Shown in pieces: positions 6,555 to 13,717 of a stretch of 16,665 bases of DNA. The translations under genes and the position numbers were made by a program. Below the pieces are notes generated by a model. It worked only from the letters and a program-made list of their open reading frames with translations. It did no database searches and was not told the origin of the DNA. This DNA comes from G020348385 sp964580235 (GTDB taxonomy: Bacteria > Acidobacteriota > Aminicenantia > Aminicenantales > Aminicenantaceae). Position 1 is the first letter of the stretch. The number at the start of each line of letters is the position of its first letter. The stretch covers positions 1 to 16,665 of the forward strand of contig CAZOJY010000080.1 in NCBI GenBank assembly GCA_964580235.1. The letters are read 5' to 3'.

Positions 6555-9103
6555 TATTTTCCTCTTTTAATCCTAACGGGTAAGAGAAAACCGGATGTCT
6601 CCCCAAAGGAAGAGACAAGACGAGCTGTGGAAAATTCCGGTATATCGTTCCAGGAAAAGCTGGCTCCAACCACACCTTTAGGAACAGATTCTGAGATTTT
6701 AACAGCTCCTTTAATTTTTCCCGCACGAGATTCCGCGGTAACAATTTCTCCATCATTTAATTTCTGCAACCTGGCATCCTCTGGATTTAACTTAATCCAG
6801 CGGGAATTTCTCACAATTCCAAGGCCTTTAATTTCCTGGCTTAAGATAAGACTTCTGTAACAATCCAAGTTGTAATCCGCCCACAGAGAATACGGAAATT
6901 TTTTATCCGTCTTTGGGGCTTGATCTCGGGATTTCAACGGCACAAATTTTGACTTTCCTTTTTTCCCTTCTCTGACAAACTGTGCTTTTCCTTTGTCTAA
7001 ACTTGTCGGCCTGATCCCAGCAAAACCTGGGATAGTTCCTTTCAATTCCTTCAGAATATCCTGGGATTTTTTATAATCAAAACCTTTCTTCTTCAGCTTT
7101 TTTGCCAATTGGACAAGAATCCACCAATCTGATTTGGCATCGCCAAGGGGCTGGATGACTTTGGAGAACTTTTGAATTCTCCCTTCCACATTGACAAATG
7201 TCCCATCTGTTTCTGCAAAAGTTGTCGCAGGAAAAATGGCATCGGCTTGTTCTGCGATCTCATTCATGTAGCTGTCTTGTACAACAAGAAATTCCGTATT
7301 TGTTTTCTTGCCGAGAGGAACCGATCCGATCATATATAAAGCTTTGATCCGATTCTCCAACGTGTCTTGAATGAGTTGCAATAAAGATATGGCTTTGCGC
7401 GAGCTGTTTCGCTCGAGCTCGAATACACCTCTACCGTTGTTTTCCAATCCCAACAGGAGAAGCTGACTATTGCACTGGAATGATAGATTCCACAGTGCTG
7501 CCATGTTTCGATCGTCCTTAGGAATTTGGATGGATCCCATTCCCAAAATAAAACAGGATTTGTCTTGCATCAGGAGTTCAGCCGCTTGACGTAAATCGTT
7601 TTCATCGACTCCTGTTTCTTCTGCGGCCTTAGAAAGTTTGAGCTTATCCAAAACTCTTTTGAATGATTCATATCCTTCAAGGTCATATCCGCTGGCTTTC
7701 TCCTTTAGAATCACTTTAGAGAGAGATTGGAACAAAAGATCCTCAGACTCTGGTTTTGTCCTAAGCCATAACGAAGCATACCGGTTTCCCACAAGTTCAA
7801 ATGGGCTGGCGATCAGAAGTTTTGCGCCATTGCGAACCGCTTTCACAACTTCAAGCCAAAGAATGGGATGGGAAACGGCTAAGTCTGTTCCAGCCAGGAA
7901 GATGACTTTCGCTTTAGAGATGTCTTCCCCTCTAAAATTGAACGAGGATTTAATCCCATTCTTTTTTGCCAAATTCGATAATGCATCCAAAGGCGTAAAT
8001 CCTGTGGCCGCCGCAATATTCCTGGTTTTTACAACCTCCTTTGCAAACTTTTCTGCTATAAAGTTTTCCTCACAAGAAAGCTGGGGAGACGTGATAATAC
8101 CGATTTCGCTTCCCTTGTATATCTTGATTTTTTGTGCCACGAAATCCAATGCTTCTTCCCAGCATACTTCTTTCAGCTCTTTTTTGCGGCGGATCATAGG
8201 CCGGAGAATCCTTCGGGGGCTGTACACCGTTTCCTTAATCAAAAACCTCCCTTTGACACAGGCTTGCCCCTTGTTGACAGCCCCTTCTCCAGAAGGGCTG
8301 GTATTCAATATTTTATCTCCGCTCAGCATCACTTCAAGCTCACACCCCATCCCACAGAGAGGGCAAATGGTTTTTGCCGATCTGTCGGGTAAAGGTTCAT
8401 ATTTAATGGCCCTTTCTGTCAGACTGCCGGTCGGGCATACATCCACACAAGCCCCACAGAACTGGCAGCCCGATTCGTGCAGAGGCCGGTCCAGGGCTGT
8501 CGCAATAACTGCTTTAGAACCCCTGTATACAAAATGGACGGTCGATGCTCCTCTCAGTTCGTGACAAACCCTGACACATCTTCCACAGAGAATACACAGA
8601 TTGTAGTTTCTGTCGAAAAAAGGATCGTTTTTTTTCACTTCATGATTCCGGTAAACAGAGGGAAAATCGATCTTTTCGATATGAACAGCCTCAACAACAT
8701 CCTGGAGCTTGCATCGCCCATTGTTCGAACAAAGCACGCATCCCGTGACCTCCCCAACTTTCCGGATAGTGGATTTGTATTCATCACAATTTTTCTTCTC
8801 TGTACAAATCAGACAGGCATCAGGGTGCTCTGTTAAAATAAGGCCGAGGATTTCTTGGCGCATTTTGCGAAGCTGAAATGAATCGGACTTCACTTCCATT
8901 CCCTCTTCCGCGTAGGTACAGCAGGAGGGGGCAAAACCCCGCCGGCCCTGGATTTCAACCAAACACAGCCGGCAGCCGCCGAAGGGCTCCAACAGGGGAT
9001 GATCGCACAAAGCCGGAATGAAAATATCATTGTCCCTGGCAACATCCAATATGCTTTTTTTGCCCTCTGCTTCAACCCTTTTTCCATCAATGATTAGTTT
9101 CAT
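6554..9103 (-). CDS. NuoG-like iron-sulfur subunit with molybdopterin-oxidoreductase fold but no catalytic Cys/Sec
   Basis: Electron-wiring subunit of a soluble NuoEFG/HydABC-like complex. In 849 residues: [2Fe-2S] domain (C33, C44, C47, C61), His-Cys [4Fe-4S] motif (H93, C97, C100, C106), an extra CxxCxxxxxC set (C122, C125, C131), two ferredoxin-type [4Fe-4S] sets (C170, C173, C176, C180; C213, C216, C219, C223), a MopB-type cluster (C247, C250, C254, C282), the MopB body (to about 690) and a C-terminal dinucleotide-binding domain (about 760-845). In formate dehydrogenases a Cys/Sec-His pair follows the KFA..V..T.N stretch; here Thr370-Pro371 occupy that spot. It is therefore unlikely to oxidise formate. 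There is no hydrogenase H-cluster domain either. The start ATG overlaps the upstream NuoF stop (ATGA). Could be named NuoG, SfrA-like or FdhA-like by automatic tools. Confidence 0.82.
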   Translation of the reverse strand: MKLIIDGKRVEAEGKKSILDVARDNDIFIPALCDHPLLEPFGGCRLCLVEIQGRRGFAPSCCTYAEEGMEVKSDSFQLRKMRQEILGLILTEHPDACLICTEKKNCDEYKSTIRKVGEVTGCVLCSNNGRCKLQDVVEAVHIEKIDFPSVYRNHEVKKNDPFFDRNYNLCILCGRCVRVCHELRGASTVHFVYRGSKAVIATALDRPLHESGCQFCGACVDVCPTGSLTERAIKYEPLPDRSAKTICPLCGMGCELEVMLSGDKILNTSPSGEGAVNKGQACVKGRFLIKETVYSPRRILRPMIRRKKELKEVCWEEALDFVAQKIKIYKGSEIGIITSPQLSCEENFIAEKFAKEVVKTRNIAAATGFTPLDALSNLAKKNGIKSSFNFRGEDISKAKVIFLAGTDLAVSHPILWLEVVKAVRNGAKLLIASPFELVGNRYASLWLRTKPESEDLLFQSLSKVILKEKASGYDLEGYESFKRVLDKLKLSKAAEETGVDENDLRQAAELLMQDKSCFILGMGSIQIPKDDRNMAALWNLSFQCNSQLLLLGLENNGRGVFELERNSSRKAISLLQLIQDTLENRIKALYMIGSVPLGKKTNTEFLVVQDSYMNEIAEQADAIFPATTFAETDGTFVNVEGRIQKFSKVIQPLGDAKSDWWILVQLAKKLKKKGFDYKKSQDILKELKGTIPGFAGIRPTSLDKGKAQFVREGKKGKSKFVPLKSRDQAPKTDKKFPYSLWADYNLDCYRSLILSQEIKGLGIVRNSRWIKLNPEDARLQKLNDGEIVTAESRAGKIKGAVKISESVPKGVVGASFSWNDIPEFSTARLVSSFGETSGFLLPVRIKRGK

Positions 9104-11016
9104 TTTTTAACTCTTTTCCAAGAGGCATTTTTTAAGAATCTGGCTTTCCTGCTTCCGGTGATCTTGGCAACCGCGCTGACTTTTGCCGGGCACACATCCA
9201 AGCAGGCTCCACATTTGATACAAAGCTCTTGATCTATGATGTGGACCTTTTTCCTCTCGCCAGTGATGGCATCAACTGGACAGTTCTTCAAACACAAAAG
9301 ACATCCCACACATTTTTCAGGATCGATGGTGTAGGCAATCAGGCTTTTGCAAACCAGGGCAGGGCAGGTTTTTGTTTTGATGTGAGCTTCGTATTCTTTC
9401 CGAAAATACCGAAGAGTCGTCAGGACCGGATTTGGCGCTGTTTGGCCCAGTCCACAGAGGGAGCCTGCTTTAATGGTTTTGGATAGATTTTCCATTTTTA
9501 TCAAATCGTCTTCCTCTCCTTTCCCCTCTGTGATATTTTTCAAAATTTCGAAAAGCTGCCTTGTGCCGATTCGGCAGGGAACGCATTTGCCGCAGGATTC
9601 CTCTTGAGTGAAGTTGAGAAAGTAACGGGCTACATCGACCATACAGGTTTGCTCATCCATGATGATCATGCCGCCCGAACCCATGATCGATCCGGCTTTT
9701 GCCAGCGTATCATAATCTATCGCCAGATCCAGTTTTTCGGCCGGAATACAGCCGCCTGAAGGTCCTCCAGTTTGAATGGCCTTGAATTTCTTTTTACCTT
9801 GAATCCCCCCTCCAATATCATAAACGATTTCTCTTATGGTGATTCCCATTGGAACTTCCACCAATCCGGTGTTATTAATCTTTCCAACCAGGGAGAATAT
9901 TTTTGTTCCTTTGCTTCTATTCGTGCCGATTTTTGCATACCAATCGGCGCCTTTTCTCAGAATGAGAGGGACATTCGCCCATGTCTCCACATTGTTGATA
10001 TTGGTCGGCTTTCCCCACAGCCCTGCCTGTGCGGGAAAAGGAGGCCTCTGCCTGGGGAATGCCCGCCTTCCTTCGATCGATGCCATCAGAGACGTCTCTT
10101 CCCCGGAGACAAAAGCCCCTGCTCCTTCGATCAGGTGAATATCAAAGACAAATTCCGATCCGAGAATGGACTTGCCGAGAAACCCGAATTTTCGGGCCTG
10201 TTCTAAGGCTAAGCTGACATTCTGAACGGCAAGTGGATATTCCATGCGGACATATATATATCCCTTTTGGGCGCCGATCGCATAGGCTCCAATGATCATG
10301 CCCTCTATGACGCTGTGAGGATTTCCTTCAAGCAAACTTCGATCCATATACGCACCGGGGTCTCCTTCATCCGCATTGCAGATGATGTATTTCACATCCG
10401 AATCGACTCTTCGGCAGATCCCCCACTTTCTTCCCGTAGGAAAACCTGCCCCTCCCCTTCCCCGTAAACCAGCCGTTTCGATTTCGGCGATGACCGCCTC
10501 AGAAGTCATATTGAATAATGCATTTGCCAATGCCGCATATCCGTCCAGCACTATGTAATCTTCTATGTCGGTCGGATTGATCTTCAGGTTATTTTCCGTA
10601 AGAAGCCTGACCTGTTTTTTATAGAACGGAATTTCGGCCTGTCTATTGACTTTCTGTGCGGTCTTAAGATCTTCAAAAACTAAAGAGGAAACGATCTCAT
10701 TCTTGAGAATGGACTTTTCCACGATTTTTGGAATATCCTGAGGTTTGAGATTTTTATAAAAGATCTCCCCGGGATACACAATTAAGTTTGGCTCTAACTG
10801 ACAAAAACCATGACATCCTGTCACCTTCACTTCGACACTATCTTTAAGGCCTTTTTTATCCAGTTCCAGATTGACAGCATCGATTATCTGGAGAGATCCG
10901 CTGGCTTGGCCGCATGTTCCAGACGAAATAACAATCATTTTCTTTGAGGGAAGATGATTCGCTAAAATTTCATTCTTCCACGAGGCGAGTTTTTCAGGAT
11001 GATTGATTCTTTTCAT
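9100..11016 (-). CDS. NuoF/HydB-like NADH-binding flavoprotein with fused ferredoxin domain
   Basis: NADH:FMN oxidoreductase subunit, HydB type; the probable site of NADH oxidation in this complex. In 638 residues: N-terminal thioredoxin-like [2Fe-2S] domain (C35, C68, C72), NADH/FMN domain with GRGGAGFPTGRKWG (186-199) and NADEGDPGAYMDR (214-226), SLBB-like part, N3 [4Fe-4S] ligands C475, C478, C481 and C521, and a C-terminal 2x[4Fe-4S] ferredoxin (C569, C572, C575, C579; C599, C602, C605, C609). Respiratory NuoF lacks the N- and C-terminal additions; they are usual in bifurcating [FeFe]-hydrogenase and related soluble enzymes. The first domain shows three rather than four cysteines. It starts 5 bp after NuoE, with its Shine-Dalgarno (CAGG) inside the NuoE end. 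Confidence 0.9.
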   Translation of the reverse strand: MKRINHPEKLASWKNEILANHLPSKKMIVISSGTCGQASGSLQIIDAVNLELDKKGLKDSVEVKVTGCHGFCQLEPNLIVYPGEIFYKNLKPQDIPKIVEKSILKNEIVSSLVFEDLKTAQKVNRQAEIPFYKKQVRLLTENNLKINPTDIEDYIVLDGYAALANALFNMTSEAVIAEIETAGLRGRGGAGFPTGRKWGICRRVDSDVKYIICNADEGDPGAYMDRSLLEGNPHSVIEGMIIGAYAIGAQKGYIYVRMEYPLAVQNVSLALEQARKFGFLGKSILGSEFVFDIHLIEGAGAFVSGEETSLMASIEGRRAFPRQRPPFPAQAGLWGKPTNINNVETWANVPLILRKGADWYAKIGTNRSKGTKIFSLVGKINNTGLVEVPMGITIREIVYDIGGGIQGKKKFKAIQTGGPSGGCIPAEKLDLAIDYDTLAKAGSIMGSGGMIIMDEQTCMVDVARYFLNFTQEESCGKCVPCRIGTRQLFEILKNITEGKGEEDDLIKMENLSKTIKAGSLCGLGQTAPNPVLTTLRYFRKEYEAHIKTKTCPALVCKSLIAYTIDPEKCVGCLLCLKNCPVDAITGERKKVHIIDQELCIKCGACLDVCPAKVSAVAKITGSRKARFLKNASWKRVKK

Positions 11017-11021
11017 AATGC

Positions 11022-11462
11022 TTACCTGCTTTCACTGCACTTTTTTATGATTGAATCCATTCTTTTCACGTGAGAATGATATTTGCCATCCACCACCACA
11101 ACGGGACCGATCGCACAGCAGCCCAGGCAATTGACCGTTTCCAGGGTAAAATGTCTGTCCTGCGTGGTCTGGCCGACATCGATGCCCAGAGCCCGGCTCG
11201 CATCCTCCGCCAGTCTTGAAGCACCCCGGACATGGCAGGCTGTGCCCATACAGACTGTGATGACATGTTCTCCCCGCGGCTCGAGGCTGAATGCTTTATA
11301 AAAGGTCAGGACGCTAAAAATTTCATTCGCGGAGATTTTTAAATACTTCGAAATAGAAGAGATGTCCTGAAGAGATATAAATCCATGTTCCTTCTGGATC
11401 CGATGGAGAATATGGATAAGTTCTTTCTGCTTATGTTCAAAATCTTTAAGTATGTTTTCCAT
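11022..11462 (-). CDS. NuoE/HydC-like [2Fe-2S] subunit
   Basis: Small electron-transfer subunit that pairs with the NuoF-like protein. The 146 residues comprise an N-terminal helical part (1-60) and a thioredoxin-like [2Fe-2S] domain with ligands C71 and C76 (CMGTAC) and C112 and C116 (CLGCC). Length is normal for HydC/NuoE. Start is ATG 11462, where the family begins and where AGGA lies about 6-7 bp upstream; the frame runs open to 11573, but that portion is the overlapping Ald-like gene read in another frame. It begins 13 bp after the Ald-like stop, so both are probably on one mRNA. Confidence 0.92.
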   Translation of the reverse strand: MENILKDFEHKQKELIHILHRIQKEHGFISLQDISSISKYLKISANEIFSVLTFYKAFSLEPRGEHVITVCMGTACHVRGASRLAEDASRALGIDVGQTTQDRHFTLETVNCLGCCAIGPVVVVDGKYHSHVKRMDSIIKKCSESR

Positions 11463-11475
11463 GTTATGTCCTGTT

Positions 11476-12591
11476 TTATAATAAGGAAGACAGCTCTTTG
11501 AAAGACATGGCAAATCTTTCTGCCACTCCTTTCCTGACAAGCTGTCCATTATAAACATAAATGCCCCTGGCAAGAGATTTGTTTTGCTCCAGCGTGTTTT
11601 TTATCCCTTTTTCCCCAATTTGAAGAAGATAGGGAACAACCACGTTTGAAAGCACTTTTGTAGATGTCCGGCTGACGGTGGATGTGATATTCGGCACACA
11701 GTAATGGATGATTCCCTCATCGATATAAGTGGGCTGCTCAAGGGTCGTTAAACGGGAGGTTTCCGAGCAGCCGCCCTGGTCGATGGACAGGTCGATCAGG
11801 ACAGATCCTTTTTTCATCGAGCTGACCATATTTCTTGTAATCATGATGGGGGCCCTCTCTCCTGGTCTCAGCACAGCTCCGATCAGGATATCCGCAATCT
11901 TAACCATGCGTGTAAGGTTATACTGGCTGGTCATCAGAGTGACTAATCGACCCGAAGTCATCTCTTCAAGGTCTCTCAACCTGTCTATATGCCGGCCCAA
12001 GACAATCGTATGTGCTCCAGCGCCAAGCATGGCTTTTATCGCGCTTCTGGCAAGCACGCCGCTCCCGACGACCACAGCGGTGGCAGGAGGCACGCTGACC
12101 ACGCCGCCGATGACCAACCCACGACCGCCCTGGCTCGTCTGAAGGTAGTGACCCGATATGACCAAACACATTTGTCCGGCGATTTCGCTTAAACACTCGA
12201 TAAATGGGAGCTCTCCGTCTTTCTTCTGGACAATTTCATAGCCCAACATCGTGACATTCTTCCTGAGAAGCTCTTCTAAAATGTTTTTTCGAGACACTGC
12301 TAGATGGTGAAATCCGAAAAGAATCTGTCCTTTTTTTGCCAGCTTACTCTCTTCTTCGTCAAGAGGTGATAGATTGAGAACAATGTCCGAACGGCCAAAA
12401 GCTTCTTCCTTTGTGAATACGATGTTGGCACCAAGAGAAGAGTAGTCCTCATTGGAATATCCGGATTTCAATCCTGCGCCGGCTTGAACATAAACCGAAT
12501 GCTTTTTCTCCACAAGAAATGAAATCCCGCTGGGAGATAATCCCGCTCTATTCTCAATTTTATTGCTCTCGTTTATAACTCCGATATTCAT
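11476..12591 (-). CDS. Alanine dehydrogenase/PNT family protein with altered active site
   Basis: Resembles alanine dehydrogenase (alanine + NAD+ to pyruvate + NH4+ + NADH) over all 371 residues. Kept features: R15, H96, SEIAGQ (135-140), QGGRG (154-158), IDQGG with D270/D271 region, and the C-terminal NVVVPYLL. Changes: the position of catalytic Lys75 is Ser (LNLSP instead of LKVKEP); the Rossmann loop is GSGVLA (176-181) rather than GxGxxG; the acidic residue that selects NAD at the end of the second strand (D198 in the M. tuberculosis enzyme) is Gly199, followed by Arg200. These suggest lost or changed chemistry and possible NADP(H) use. Start is ATG 12591 with GGAGG 5 bp upstream. It is the first gene after a promoter and 13 bp ahead of NuoE. 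It may serve the redox complex rather than alanine catabolism; alanine dehydrogenase remains the default label. Confidence 0.8.
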   Translation of the reverse strand: MNIGVINESNKIENRAGLSPSGISFLVEKKHSVYVQAGAGLKSGYSNEDYSSLGANIVFTKEEAFGRSDIVLNLSPLDEEESKLAKKGQILFGFHHLAVSRKNILEELLRKNVTMLGYEIVQKKDGELPFIECLSEIAGQMCLVISGHYLQTSQGGRGLVIGGVVSVPPATAVVVGSGVLARSAIKAMLGAGAHTIVLGRHIDRLRDLEEMTSGRLVTLMTSQYNLTRMVKIADILIGAVLRPGERAPIMITRNMVSSMKKGSVLIDLSIDQGGCSETSRLTTLEQPTYIDEGIIHYCVPNITSTVSRTSTKVLSNVVVPYLLQIGEKGIKNTLEQNKSLARGIYVYNGQLVRKGVAERFAMSFKELSSLL

Positions 12592-12621
12592 ACCGCCCTC
12601 CAAGCTTCTAAAGGACAGATA

Positions 12622-12649
12622 ATAATATCAAATCAGTTTTTTAAGTCAA
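12622..12649 (-). promoter_or_regulatory. Sigma-70-type promoter of the redox gene cluster
   Basis: On the minus strand TTGACT (12649-12644) and TATTAT (12627-12622) are separated by 16 bp; each matches its consensus hexamer at 5 of 6 positions. Transcription would begin near 12615, giving a leader of about 24 nt with GGAGG before the Ald-like ATG. No operator or riboswitch fits in so short a leader. It is the best promoter seen in the window and probably drives the Ald-like, NuoEFG-like and Nfn genes, perhaps further. Confidence 0.6.
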
Positions 12650-12724
12650 CCCAAAAAGGGGATATTGGGATTCCTGGTTACATTTTAAAAATTATGAAAG
12701 TTATAAAAGTAGGACCTCGTTCTA

Positions 12725-13708
12725 TCAGACAAAAAGTTTCAGTGTAAAAAAGACATAGAAGCCATACAGGAAAAGAAGGATGAGACCTTTGATCTTGCTC
12801 AACCGGCAGCCAATTCTCATGCTCAGCAACATTACGACAACGATCAAGATCATGTAAGGGAAAGTGAAGTTTATGATATCCAGTTCTACCTCGATCGGTT
12901 TGACAAGCGAAGCCACTCCGATTATCCAAAGGATGTTGAGGATGTCTGCCCCGATGATGTTCCCTACGGCAATTTCCCCTTCCCCTTTCAGGGCTGCCGT
13001 GATGCAGGTGCTTATTTCGGGAAGCGAAGTCCCGATGGCCACGACAGTTGAGCCGATGATAATTTCAGAAATCTCAAAGAACTGGGCTATTTTTATCGCT
13101 GCCTCCACGACTACAAAACTCATCAAGGCAACACCAATCAAGCCCAACAGGAAAAGTCTGACAGGCCGCTTTAATGATTTATCATCTGGATGAGCTGTAT
13201 GTTGTCCAGAAGCAGACAACGTATTCCCATCCTTATTATGATGAGAACGATTCCGTTTTTGACGCCAGATGACAAAAACATAATAAACACAAAGGATCAG
13301 AACAAGACAAAATCCTTCGACTCGCCCAAGCCTTCCGTTTCTGGCCAAAACATAGGCCAACACATCTATTGAAATCAAAAACAATCCCGCTGTTTTCAGT
13401 ACGCGGCATTTCACATAAATTACGGCGGGCGCAACAATCGCCGCTAAAGCAAGAGCAATTGCATCGTCACAGATGACAGATCCGATGGCGTTTCCGATGG
13501 CGATTTCTCCGCTCCCCTTGATTGCCGCAATCAGAGTCACACAAAACTCTGGCGCTGTTGTCGCCAGACCAACAAGGACAATGCCCACCACCATCTTGGG
13601 AACATTCAATATGCGGGCAATTCTGGAAGCCCCGTCCACAAAATAAGAAGCGCTCCTGAACAAAACGGCAAAAGCCACAACAAACGCAGCAAAATAAAGA
13701 TAAATCAT
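12725..13708 (-). CDS. CaCA-family sodium/calcium exchanger-like membrane protein
   Basis: Inner-membrane cation antiporter of the YrbG-like branch, expected to expel Ca2+ in exchange for Na+ or H+. The 327 residues hold about ten hydrophobic segments and the two alpha repeats: first at about 48-90 (GLATTAPEF, then GEIAIGNAIGS), second at about 224-264 (AIGTSLPEI, then GEIAVGNIIGADILNIL). The key acidic residues E54 and E231 are present. A hydrophilic, His-rich loop (about 150-183) joins the halves. In repeat 1 the usual GSNIFNIL-like stretch is GSVICDDAI, so cation coordination or specificity may differ. It starts 9 bp after the amidohydrolase stop, indicating a shared transcript; the Shine-Dalgarno is weak, so coupling is likely. 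Confidence 0.87.
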   Translation of the reverse strand: MIYLYFAAFVVAFAVLFRSASYFVDGASRIARILNVPKMVVGIVLVGLATTAPEFCVTLIAAIKGSGEIAIGNAIGSVICDDAIALALAAIVAPAVIYVKCRVLKTAGLFLISIDVLAYVLARNGRLGRVEGFCLVLILCVYYVFVIWRQKRNRSHHNKDGNTLSASGQHTAHPDDKSLKRPVRLFLLGLIGVALMSFVVVEAAIKIAQFFEISEIIIGSTVVAIGTSLPEISTCITAALKGEGEIAVGNIIGADILNILWIIGVASLVKPIEVELDIINFTFPYMILIVVVMLLSMRIGCRLSKIKGLILLFLYGFYVFFTLKLFV

Positions 13709-13717
13709 GGTGGATTT

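Noticed and set aside
6554..9103. Formate dehydrogenase alpha subunit or [FeFe]-hydrogenase large subunit
   Set aside because: The Cys/Sec-His active-site pair of formate dehydrogenases is Thr-Pro, and the H-cluster cysteine motifs of hydrogenases are absent.
11463..11573. N-terminal extension of the NuoE-like protein
   Set aside because: It overlaps the end of the Ald-like gene in another frame and is not part of the family; ATG 11462 has a ribosome site.
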